20,225 bases of DNA from JBPOHE01 sp052035915. Lineage in GTDB: Bacteria; Pseudomonadota; Gammaproteobacteria; Chromatiales; Chromatiaceae. Below the pieces are notes generated by a model, which worked only from the letters and a program-made list of their open reading frames with translations, searched no databases and had not been told where the DNA came from. The stretch spans positions 1-20,225 of the forward strand of contig JBPOHE010000096.1 of the NCBI GenBank assembly GCA_052035915.1, read 5' to 3'. Each line of letters begins with the position of its first letter. The stretch's first letter is position 1. Shown here piece by piece: positions 1 to 5,379 of the stretch. The translations under genes and the position numbers were made by a program.

Positions 1-2
1 AT

Positions 3-503
3 CGCGCCCCTCGGGTGCCCCGCATGCGGGGCACCCGAGGGGAACCCAACTACTCAGTTTCTTACACCACTTCCTGGGACACTACCCTGTATCCGAACTA
101 TCTCACCTGGGCCGCTGAAAACGGCAGGCTACCGGTGTCCTCGCGGAAGTTCTCAACAACGGCTGTCGACATCGCTGAAACACTCGGGCACCCGGTTTTC
201 TACGGGCGGCATCCACGGACTCGCGCGTATGGCATCCAAGGAATGCGCTTACGAGGGTCAAACGAGCCCGAAAACTGGAGAGGTGCGGAACCTTCTGCGG
301 CTGGTGCGGAACCTTTGCGGAACCTTTGCGGAACCTTCCAGCCCATGGTGCGGAAGGATCGGAAGGATGGAACCCAAAACTTTATTCCAACTTTTTCACA
401 ACAACCCGATGCGCGCGCCTTTCGGTTCCAGTCGCCGAGTAGCGCAAACACCGGCGAGAGCGGCGACGGGCAGCAAGACAACCTGGAAGGGGGCCGGATA
501 TGA
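3..503 (+). CDS. 3' end of D5-type phage/plasmid primase-helicase (partial)
   Basis: The reading frame is open to the left edge, so this is the C-terminal end of a longer protein. Residues encoded at about 87-240 (LYPNYLTWAAENGRLPVSSR, then RKFSTTAVDIAETLG and ending AYGIQGMRLRG) resemble the C-terminal winged-helix region of D5-like primase/helicases carried by phages and integrative elements. After that comes a low-complexity tail rich in AEP and RNL, encoded partly by tandem copies of TGCGGAACCTT. The stop TGA at 501-503 overlaps the ATG at 500 of the next gene, which supports this frame and suggests translational coupling. The first 42 bases lie in a perfect palindrome, so the junction with the missing N-terminal part may be rearranged or an assembly artefact. 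The family call rests on pattern memory of the C-terminal region; the helicase motifs would lie outside the window. Confidence 0.55.
   Translation, partial: RAPRVPRMRGTRGEPNYSVSYTTSWDTTLYPNYLTWAAENGRLPVSSRKFSTTAVDIAETLGHPVFYGRHPRTRAYGIQGMRLRGSNEPENWRGAEPSAAGAEPLRNLCGTFQPMVRKDRKDGTQNFIPTFSQQPDARAFRFQSPSSANTGESGDGQQDNLEGGRI
7..42. repeat. Perfect 36-base palindrome
   Basis: Positions 7-24 (CCCCTCGGGTGCCCCGCA) are followed directly by their reverse complement at 25-42, with no loop. It lies inside the open frame of the partial primase gene. No other copy is visible in this window. It could be a recombination or element-end junction, a terminator-like structure, or an assembly fold-back. Confidence 0.9.
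284..337 (+). repeat. Direct repeats of TGCGGAACCTT within primase tail
   Basis: Four copies of the 11-base unit TGCGGAACCTT lie at 284-294, 305-315, 316-326 and 327-337; the last three are in direct tandem. They encode part of the low-complexity tail of the primase-like protein (about AEPLRNLCGTF). As 11 is not a multiple of 3, the units are read in different frames, so the repetition acts at the DNA level, most likely slippage, rather than as a protein repeat. Confidence 0.85.
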
Positions 504-880
504 CAGCGGCCTCCATCCTGACCGAATGCCGGGCGCGGCACATCCGTCTGGCTGCCGAGGGTGGCGCGCTCACTTACGAGGGACCCCAGGGGGCCATGAC
601 CGACGAACTGCGGCAACTGATCCGGGAGCACAAAGCCGAGATCCTGGCGGAACTCAAGGCCACCAAAGCCCGGGCCAAAGTCCTGTCCGATCTACGCACA
701 CATCCCGGCATCAGATACGCGGCTGAGGTCGACGCGAGCCGCGATCCAGTAACGGTCATGCTCGCCATCCGCGACGTGGGAACTTGTGTCTTGGAGATAG
801 ACGCCGAGCGATGGAACCTGGAGCAGTTCATCGCGCTGCTGGATCGGCAAGCGGGCCTGGGGCTGGGGGTGGCGGCATGA
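500..880 (+). CDS. Small protein with TubC-type docking-like domain
   Basis: 126 aa. The first ~50 residues (ILTECRARHIRLAAEGGALT, then YEGPQGAMTDELRQLIREHK, then AEILAEL) fit the TubC N-terminal docking domain pattern: a short helix, a basic/aromatic beta strand pair and a helix ending in KAEIL. This domain was defined at the N terminus of hybrid NRPS/PKS proteins, but stand-alone copies also occur in phage-like and integrative elements next to primase genes, which is the context here. The C-terminal half (VTVMLAIRDVGTCVLEIDAE) is not recognised. The start overlaps the primase stop (ATGA at 500-503) and the stop TGA at 878-880 overlaps the next ATG at 877, so three genes are chained by overlaps. 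Its role in the element is unknown. The docking-domain resemblance is by pattern only. Confidence 0.7.
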   Translation: MTAASILTECRARHIRLAAEGGALTYEGPQGAMTDELRQLIREHKAEILAELKATKARAKVLSDLRTHPGIRYAAEVDASRDPVTVMLAIRDVGTCVLEIDAERWNLEQFIALLDRQAGLGLGVAA

Positions 881-1152
881 TGACTCAAGCCATTGAGGAC
901 GATGCCGCCGTTAAGCAGCTCTGCCAAAGGCTGGGCTGCTGGGAAGACATGGTTAAAAGCATGGCGGCGGGACAGTCCGGCGTTCTGGCTGTGGGCGAAT
1001 GGGCTATCGGGTATTTCGTCGATGGTCTCATTGCCATTGAGTACGATAGCCCGCTTGAAGCCGGTTTGACGGCGGCGCATATAGCGCAAAATACGATCTA
1101 TCGCGATGAGGAACCCGAAGAAGGGGCGACGCCCTGGAGTGGGGGCCGATAG
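877..1152 (+). CDS. Small hypothetical protein of the mobile-element module
   Basis: 91 aa, acidic (starts MMTQAIEDDAAVKQLCQRLG). I do not recognise a family. There is no signal peptide or membrane segment. The start ATG at 877 overlaps the TGA of the TubC-like gene (ATGA), which supports the start and translational coupling. Protein ends in EEPEEGATPWSGGR, and its last four codons fall in the left arm of a large hairpin (1141-1187), so that structure may cap the mRNA. The steady overlap chain with its two upstream genes is the best evidence that it is real. Confidence 0.65.
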   Translation: MMTQAIEDDAAVKQLCQRLGCWEDMVKSMAAGQSGVLAVGEWAIGYFVDGLIAIEYDSPLEAGLTAAHIAQNTIYRDEEPEEGATPWSGGR

Positions 1153-1187
1153 GAAGGGTGCCGTTTGAAACGGATACCCTGGCCCCC
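1141..1187 (+). other. Compound stem-loop at the end of the element operon
   Basis: GGGGGCC (1141-1147) pairs with GGCCCCC (1181-1187). Inside it AGGGT (1155-1159) pairs with ACCCT (1176-1180), and CCGTTT (1161-1166) pairs with AAACGG (1168-1173) around a single G. The left side has a 7-base bulge (1148-1154). This makes about 18 paired bases in three stacked stems over the stop codon of the upstream gene. No T-run follows, so it is not a classic terminator. It may protect the mRNA 3' end or be a folded single-strand DNA site. Confidence 0.6.
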
Positions 1188-1203
1188 AAGGAAAAAACAG
1201 TCC

Positions 1204-1220
1204 CGGCACAAGTAGTGCCG
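1204..1220 (+). other. Second short hairpin
   Basis: CGGCAC (1204-1209) pairs with GTGCCG (1215-1220) around the loop AAGTA. It lies 16 bases after the compound stem-loop and 25 bases before the start of the broken nuclease gene. Function unknown; it could belong to the same structured RNA region. Confidence 0.5.
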
Positions 1221-1498
1221 ACACTGTTTGACGACTCCCGCGACCATGGACAGGCCGGATTCCAGGCGCAAGGGGGCCGAGGGGGAGCGGCTCGCCGATC
1301 ACCTGGGAGTCGAGATCACCAGGAACCTATTGCAGTCGAGGCAAGGCGGGCACGACCTCAGCGGCTTGCCCGTCGCCCTGGAGGCGAAACGTTATTCCAC
1401 CACCACCCCGGCGCTTCCTGGTGCCGCTGAGCCTCATCGCCCCGCACCAGAAAAATTGACAGGGTTCCTGACAGCCTCGCACCGTAAAAAGGTTGTAT

Positions 1499-1556
1499 GG
1501 ATACTTGCAACCAAAATCAGAAAAAACGGTAAAGGAATACTCACAGGGATACTCAC
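1499..1556. repeat. Short direct repeats GGATACTCAC
   Basis: Three related units occur: GGATACTTGC (1499-1508), GGAATACTCAC (1534-1544) and GGATACTCAC (1547-1556). They lie past the point where the nuclease gene loses similarity to its family. Repeated decamers of this type next to a mobile-element edge can be recombinase arm sites, but that is inference. Confidence 0.5.
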
Positions 1557-1560
1557 CGCC

Positions 1561-1584
1561 AAAAGTGCCAAAAAAGGCACTTTT
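1561..1584. terminator. Hairpin AAAAGTGCC / GGCACTTTT
   Basis: AAAAGTGCC (1561-1569) pairs with GGCACTTTT (1576-1584) around a six-A loop. The T-run is inside the stem on the right and the A-run on the left, so it could act as a weak terminator in either direction. It overlaps the end of the broken nuclease frame. Confidence 0.45.
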
Positions 1585-1693
1585 AAAATCTCGTAGAGGA
1601 CATTGGCCCATGGATCGGTCTCTGTGGGCAGCACCTCAAGTTTTGGTTCGATGGCGAGATCCAGGCCGGATGAGATCCTGGCGACGGCCTTGA

Positions 1694-1733
1694 TGGGGGT
1701 AACCGTCGCGATCTGGGGGTATATTTGGGGGTA
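1694..1733. repeat. Three iterons TGGGGGTA
   Basis: TGGGGGTA occurs at 1694-1701, 1714-1721 and 1726-1733. The last two sit in near-identical context (TGGGGGTATATT, then TGGGGGTACATT). I associate repeated TGGGGGTAT-like sites with the ends of islands carrying P4-type tyrosine recombinases, where they are candidate arm-type sites. No integrase gene is present here, so the function is inferred. The rest of 1740-2056 holds no convincing gene; it has one weak inverted repeat, GTTACAGAGC (1774-1783) with GCTCTGTAAC (1818-1827). Confidence 0.5.
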
Positions 1734-2056
1734 CATTTGAACGTCAGAAAACGGGAACCCAGTATTCATGCGGGTTACAGAGCATTTTGTGATTGACTCC
1801 AATCCGACGCGGAGCGAGCTCTGTAACGGCTGATGCAACGCCGAAGGCGGACGAACAGACCAGCAGGCGGGTATCTTTTTTGACAGAAATCGCCTTATAG
1901 AGGCCGAACATTGAGGCTGGTTATAAAAGGCTGGCCCCCGTATGGAGAACCGCCTCCTCATCGAGGGCATCGAAAACCGGCGGGGTCGTCGGTGAGCTGG
2001 TAGCCACCGAACGACCCGAACAAACACCGCCTTAGGGGCAGCGGAAAGTTGACTCT

Positions 2057-2419
2057 TTATTGTGGCTTTTCAGGAGGCGCCGCCTGTTGTTGCCCGGCCG
2101 GCGCGCCGTAACCATAGCCGTAGCCTGGATAGCCACCCCAACCACCCGGATAGCCACCCCAGCCGTAACCAGGCCCCCAACCATAACCCGGTCCCCATCC
2201 ACCGCCTGGGTAACCGCCATAACCACCCCAGGGTCCTCCATAACCATAACCGCGATAGTAATCGCGGTCATAGTAGTAGTCGCGATCCCGCCCTCCAAAC
2301 CACTTGGATGGATTCATAAAATCGCCGAAGCCGCTCGCGGGCGAAACATTGGGTATCAGAAGCACCCCGAGACTCGTTACGGCCAGGGTACTCGCGGCTA
2401 GCAAGGATTTGTTTAGCAT
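2057..2419 (-). CDS. Sulfur-globule-like Gly/Tyr-rich secreted protein
   Basis: 120 aa. An N-terminal signal peptide (MLNKSLLAASTLAVTSLGVL, likely cut near SPA-SG around residue 29) precedes a short segment (FGDFMNPSKWFGGRDRD) and then a repetitive Gly/Tyr/Trp/Pro region (about 45-105) with GGY, GYGYG and GWGPGY units. This composition matches the sulfur globule proteins that coat periplasmic sulfur deposits in purple sulfur bacteria. Start chosen at 2419 because GAGGAG lies just upstream; the longer frame to 2491 lacks this and would bury the signal peptide. It stands alone, with a gene-free stretch of about 295 bases on its upstream side. Other Gly/Tyr-rich envelope proteins have similar composition, so the globule role is an inference from composition and the FGDFMNPSKWFGG-like segment. 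Confidence 0.65.
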   Translation of the reverse strand: MLNKSLLAASTLAVTSLGVLLIPNVSPASGFGDFMNPSKWFGGRDRDYYYDRDYYRGYGYGGPWGGYGGYPGGGWGPGYGWGPGYGWGGYPGGWGGYPGYGYGYGAPAGQQQAAPPEKPQ

Positions 2420-2714
2420 TGACCTCTCCTCTATGACAACTTGCAGACTATGGTCAAACCAAGTCCCCGGTAATCGAAAAGAGCCCGACAAGAAGCATAG
2501 CCTCTGGGCGACGGCTGGTATTTCCGGTGGGCACTACAGGCGTTGAGGATGCGATGGCACCGCCAACCAAGGAATCCGACGGTCTTGCCATTCCAGGCAC
2601 CAAAACCCGCAACAGAGTAACCATATAGGGCGGCACGAACAAGCGTAGCCGATCAAGGGTTCGGTGGCGCGAAGCGTCCCGGCGGCTCTTCGAGGCGGAT
2701 AGAGAAATCTCGTC

Positions 2715-3461
2715 CTACGAGAGGCAGCCGCCACCGTCCACATCCAACACCGCCCCGGTGGTATAGCCGTTGGTAACGAGAAAATAGGCCGCCTGGGCGA
2801 TCTCTTCCGCGGTGCCGATGCGACCGACGGGTAGGCTGTTCCCCGTCTGTTTGAAAAAGACGGCCTTTTGTTCCGGGGTCATCCAGTTATAGGCCGGGGT
2901 ATCGACCAGTCCCGGAGAGAGGATATTGACGCGGATGGGCGCCAGCTCTCTGGCCAGGGTGGTAGCCATCGACAAGATGGCCCCATTGACCGCCGCCACA
3001 CCGGAGGTCCCGGGAATGGCGGTCCGCGCCGCGCCGCCGATGGTAAACAAGATGGAGCCCCGGGGTCGCAATCTGGGTACCCCATATTTGGCACAGTAAA
3101 AATAGCCCCAGAACTTGGTCCGGAAGGCCTGTTCCAAGGCGGTGGTTTGGATTTCCTCGAATTTACCCCAGGCCGGCAGCCCGGCCCCCATGAGAACGAG
3201 ATGGTCGAAACTGCCCCCGGCCTCAAAAAAGGCGCGCACCCCCGCCTCATCGGTAAAATCCAGGGGTCTGGCCTCGGCCTTGCCACGAATCTCGGCCAAG
3301 GCGATCTTGAGTTTGTTTTCCGATCGAGAGGCAATGACCACATGGGCGCCCTGGGCCGCAAATTGCTTGGCCGTAGCCAGCCCGATACCGGAACTGCCGC
3401 CGATGACGATGATTTTCTGGTCGCTGAGCGCTGAGCCTTCGGTCTTGAATCTTGGGGTCAT
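2715..3461 (-). CDS. SDR-family oxidoreductase lacking the YxxxK pair
   Basis: 248 aa, the usual length for a classical short-chain dehydrogenase/reductase. The nucleotide-binding motif GGSSGIG is at 21-27 and the strand ending ASRSENK at about 44-50 suits NADP(H). The downstream landmarks APIRVNILSPGLVDTP and the C-terminal GAVLDVDGGG are typical. The catalytic region reads TIGGAARTAIPGTSGVAAVN, so the expected Tyr and Lys are replaced by Val155 and Asn159. The NNAG segment is also changed, to MGAG. A divergent SDR subgroup with this AAVNGA pattern exists, so this is probably a family trait and not a recent mutation; the reaction is unknown. The gene is monocistronic as far as can be seen, with the inverted-repeat element (3565-3746) on its upstream side. 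Confidence 0.85.
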   Translation of the reverse strand: MTPRFKTEGSALSDQKIIVIGGSSGIGLATAKQFAAQGAHVVIASRSENKLKIALAEIRGKAEARPLDFTDEAGVRAFFEAGGSFDHLVLMGAGLPAWGKFEEIQTTALEQAFRTKFWGYFYCAKYGVPRLRPRGSILFTIGGAARTAIPGTSGVAAVNGAILSMATTLARELAPIRVNILSPGLVDTPAYNWMTPEQKAVFFKQTGNSLPVGRIGTAEEIAQAAYFLVTNGYTTGAVLDVDGGGCLS

Positions 3462-3564
3462 GGCTGATCTTTTCCTGAAACTCTGGGTTGCTCCCGGCTA
3501 TTTGATAACAGGTTCCGGCGCGAAGGCAAAGTGCCTGTCGACACAGCGGCTGATCCAGCGCCTG

Positions 3565-3746
3565 AGAAGCTGTTTGGAAAGTCTCGTTACAACCTCCGCG
3601 CCTCGGGGCCAGGGTCTGTGCCTGCGATTATCGTTCTCATCAAGAGAACATTCCCGGCATGATTTCTTTATTAATTGCTAATTGGAGAACGATAATCGGG
3701 CCTTTCCGCTCGATGCCCGGGAGGCGATGGTTTCCAAACAGCTTCT
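3565..3746. mobile_element. MITE-like element, repeat family copy 1
   Basis: A 182-base non-coding element bounded by perfect 16-bp terminal inverted repeats: AGAAGCTGTTTGGAAA (3565-3580) and TTTCCAAACAGCTTCT (3731-3746). Inside is a second perfect inverted repeat, CGATTATCGTTCTC (3625-3638) with GAGAACGATAATCG (3685-3698), and a short dyad GTTCT-N7-AGAAC at 3633-3649. The right ~60 bases are nearly identical to 12020-12077. No obvious target duplication is seen. It lies between the divergent SDR gene and the gene starting at 3848, about 100 bases upstream of the latter. No transposase of matching ends is in the window, so its mobility is inferred from structure and copy number. Confidence 0.75.
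3630..3652. repeat. Dyad GTTCT-N7-AGAAC, copy 1
   Basis: ATCGTTCT (3630-3637), seven bases, AGAACATT (3645-3652). Same 8-7-8 layout as the dyads at 11961-11983 and 15580-15602. A looser half-matching partner (ATTGCT-N6-AGAACGAT) lies at 3674-3693. Confidence 0.7.
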
Positions 3747-3847
3747 AAGGATGCGGCCTCACCGGCGTTACAATCCCTTTCCACCCAGTGGTACCAGACC
3801 AGCTTGGTGAACATCCCACTCTTTCGCCCACAGCCGAGGATTGCTCC

Positions 3848-4444
3848 ATGCCGCTCAAGATCATTATCGAGAACCAGCCTTTCGCTATCGAGGTGCCTCG
3901 GGAACTCATCGACCAGGCCGGAAGCTTCTTCGATCGGATGGAGAGGGACATGGACGCCGGTTGGCAGATGAGTCGCGAATGGGTTGCCCGACCGGACCGG
4001 CTCCAACGCTGTCAAATCGTGGCCAATAAGTTGTTGACCGCCCTGGAGAAAGACAACCCCAAGCTGGTCATGCTCATGGGGGGTTATCTCCTGAGCCGTT
4101 TACCCGGGTTGGAGAGCCTCGACATAGATACCCAGGGCGATATGACCGCCACCAGATTCATCTTTTCCGAAGAGCCGCCAGCCGCCACCCAGGCTCCGGT
4201 CCCGCCTCCCGAGACAAGTCGCCGCCCACCCATGAACAAGATAGAGGCCCTGGCCCAGGCTTCCCAAGACGTCACCAAGGTGTTCAAAGTCGGCCAAGTG
4301 TATCGATTTTCGATCTATGACCATGACAAGGATACCTGGCAGGATTCCCCGGCCATCCCGGACAAAGAGGAGGCCGAGGTCTTACGGCAGGAGGCGATCA
4401 AGCAGCGCTACACCGCCCTGTTGACACCAAAGGACGCCTCCTGA
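3848..4444 (+). CDS. Hypothetical protein with Pro-rich linker
   Basis: 199 aa, soluble, with no signal peptide or membrane segment. I do not recognise the family. It reads as two parts: residues 1-115 (MPLKIIIENQPFAIEVPREL, then a helical part including FFDRMERDMDAGWQM and LMGGYLLSRLPGLESLDI), a Pro/Thr-rich linker at about 118-138, and a C-terminal part (147-199) with VFKVGQVYRFSIYDHDKDTW and a charged helix. Start at 3848 is supported by GAGGA eight bases upstream; the frame extends further but through non-coding-looking sequence next to the repeat element. It converges on gspB with only 22 bases between the stops. A short hairpin (CCTCC/GGAGG, 4437-4450) covers its stop codon. No function is assigned. 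Confidence 0.8.
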   Translation: MPLKIIIENQPFAIEVPRELIDQAGSFFDRMERDMDAGWQMSREWVARPDRLQRCQIVANKLLTALEKDNPKLVMLMGGYLLSRLPGLESLDIDTQGDMTATRFIFSEEPPAATQAPVPPPETSRRPPMNKIEALAQASQDVTKVFKVGQVYRFSIYDHDKDTWQDSPAIPDKEEAEVLRQEAIKQRYTALLTPKDAS

Positions 4445-4466
4445 AGGAGGGTTGTCTGGCCAAGGA

Positions 4467-5369
4467 TCAACGGTTGCGGTAGAGGCTGTGGCCGCGGAAC
4501 CCCAGCCTCACCCCATCCTGTTGGATGGATTCGACCAAAAGACCGTCTCGCGTCGTTTGTCCTTCACCCAGCTTCTGGCCGTTGAGGATGACGAAACGCT
4601 TCTCCGCCTCCCCCCGATACACATGGGCCAGGAGTCGGATCTGGGGCAGGGCCGCCTCCACCTCGGGCGGCAGGGGCGGTAAGGCCGATTTGTCCTCCTC
4701 CGTCGCCGCATCGGCCACTGGAGCCGTCCCCGGCTGGGGAACGGGAGTAACCACCGGCCGGGGAGCGGCTGCCGGTAAGGAAGGCGCGGGGGGTTTCTCT
4801 CCGAAGATGGGGATCTTCTTTTTCGGCTCCGGCGACGGGGTAGCCTGGGGGGGAAGATGGCTTTGCGCCTCGCTCACCATGCGACGCAGGTTGTCCTGCA
4901 GGGATTCGGTCTCCGCCCGCAGACTCTGCATGATCTGTCCCTCGGCCGGATTGGTCTCAGCGGACGCACGGCGAGCAGGCTTGGCCCCCCCGCCCTCCCC
5001 AGACGCCTTGGGTTCAGTGGCAAATCTGTTCCGTGGTCGCTCCGGCTTGGCCTGAGGCGTCTCGGCGGACGGGGGTGTCTCGGTCTTGGTGGAGGCGAGA
5101 CCGGCACCCGCCTGTCCCGGCTCAGAGGCCACGGTCGAGGACTGAGGCGACTCCTTGGGGGGAGTGGTGGTCACCTCGGGCGGCTGCAGGAACCTTTCAT
5201 AGGCCGCCACCAGGACGCCTCCCGCGCCGATCACCAGTACGCCCAGCAGCAGGATCTTCCACCAGGACCGGCGTGGCGGTTTGGATGGTACCTCGGTGGC
5301 CAGGGTCGGGACCTGACCACGGCTGTGTTCCTCCTGGGAACGCTTCAAGGCTTCCAGAATGTATGACAT
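4467..5369 (-). CDS. gspB: GspB-like general secretion pathway protein
   Basis: 300 aa. The N terminus MSYILEALKRSQEEHSRGQV is the characteristic cytoplasmic start of GspB/ExeB proteins. A single membrane segment follows at about 36-56 (ILLLGVLVIGAGGVLVAAY), then a long Pro/Ala/Glu-rich periplasmic linker with a predicted helical stretch (about 140-165). A folded C-terminal domain (about 238-300, containing IRLLAHVYRGEAEKRFVILN and SIQQDGVRLGFRG) fits the T2SS protein B domain. GspB works with GspA to insert or position the secretin ring of the type II secretion system through the peptidoglycan. The start lies 10 bases after the gspA stop, so the two form an operon. Other gsp genes are not in the window, as is common for gspAB. 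Confidence 0.88.
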   Translation of the reverse strand: MSYILEALKRSQEEHSRGQVPTLATEVPSKPPRRSWWKILLLGVLVIGAGGVLVAAYERFLQPPEVTTTPPKESPQSSTVASEPGQAGAGLASTKTETPPSAETPQAKPERPRNRFATEPKASGEGGGAKPARRASAETNPAEGQIMQSLRAETESLQDNLRRMVSEAQSHLPPQATPSPEPKKKIPIFGEKPPAPSLPAAAPRPVVTPVPQPGTAPVADAATEEDKSALPPLPPEVEAALPQIRLLAHVYRGEAEKRFVILNGQKLGEGQTTRDGLLVESIQQDGVRLGFRGHSLYRNR

Positions 5370-5379
5370 CTCACCCCCA

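Larger units (their letters stand above)
1246..1596 (+). pseudogene. Broken PD-(D/E)XK resolvase-like nuclease
   Basis: Residues 1-50 from the ATG at 1246 (MDRPDSRRKGAEGERLADHL, then a segment ending LSGLPVALEAKRY) fit the small phage/element Holliday-junction resolvase-like PD-(D/E)XK family: a KGxxGER opening, D37, then E46-A-K48 as the ExK motif. From about residue 51 the sequence no longer resembles the family and becomes a Lys/Ile-rich tail running through short DNA repeats to the stop at 1594-1596. The simplest reading is that the 3' half was lost by deletion or insertion and replaced by foreign sequence. A TTG at 1228 is an alternative in-frame start. It follows the coupled primase/TubC-like genes, as such nucleases often do in these elements. 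Its truncation shows that the element has decayed. Confidence 0.55.

Noticed and set aside
284..337. Possible CRISPR array
   Set aside because: The 11-base units are mostly contiguous with no spacers of regular size; simple tandem repeat.
1158..1430. Plus-strand frame starting MPFETDTLAPKEK
   Set aside because: It starts inside the compound hairpin and overlaps the better supported nuclease frame with its KGxxGER and ExK motifs.
1434..2027. 197-codon minus-strand frame in the element edge
   Set aside because: It crosses the direct repeats and the hairpin at 1561-1584, has no ribosome site and no recognisable domain.
2420..2460. Possible -35 TTGACC with a -10-like CATAGA on the minus strand
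   Set aside because: The -10 match is poor and transcription would begin inside the ribosome site; too weak to annotate.
2454..2642. 62-codon minus-strand frame upstream of the sulfur-globule-like gene
   Set aside because: No ribosome site, no family and unremarkable composition. The 2420-2714 gap therefore holds no gene I can support.
4437..4450. Terminator at the end of the hypothetical gene 3848-4444
   Set aside because: Only a 5-6 bp stem over the stop codon and no T-run; likely chance.
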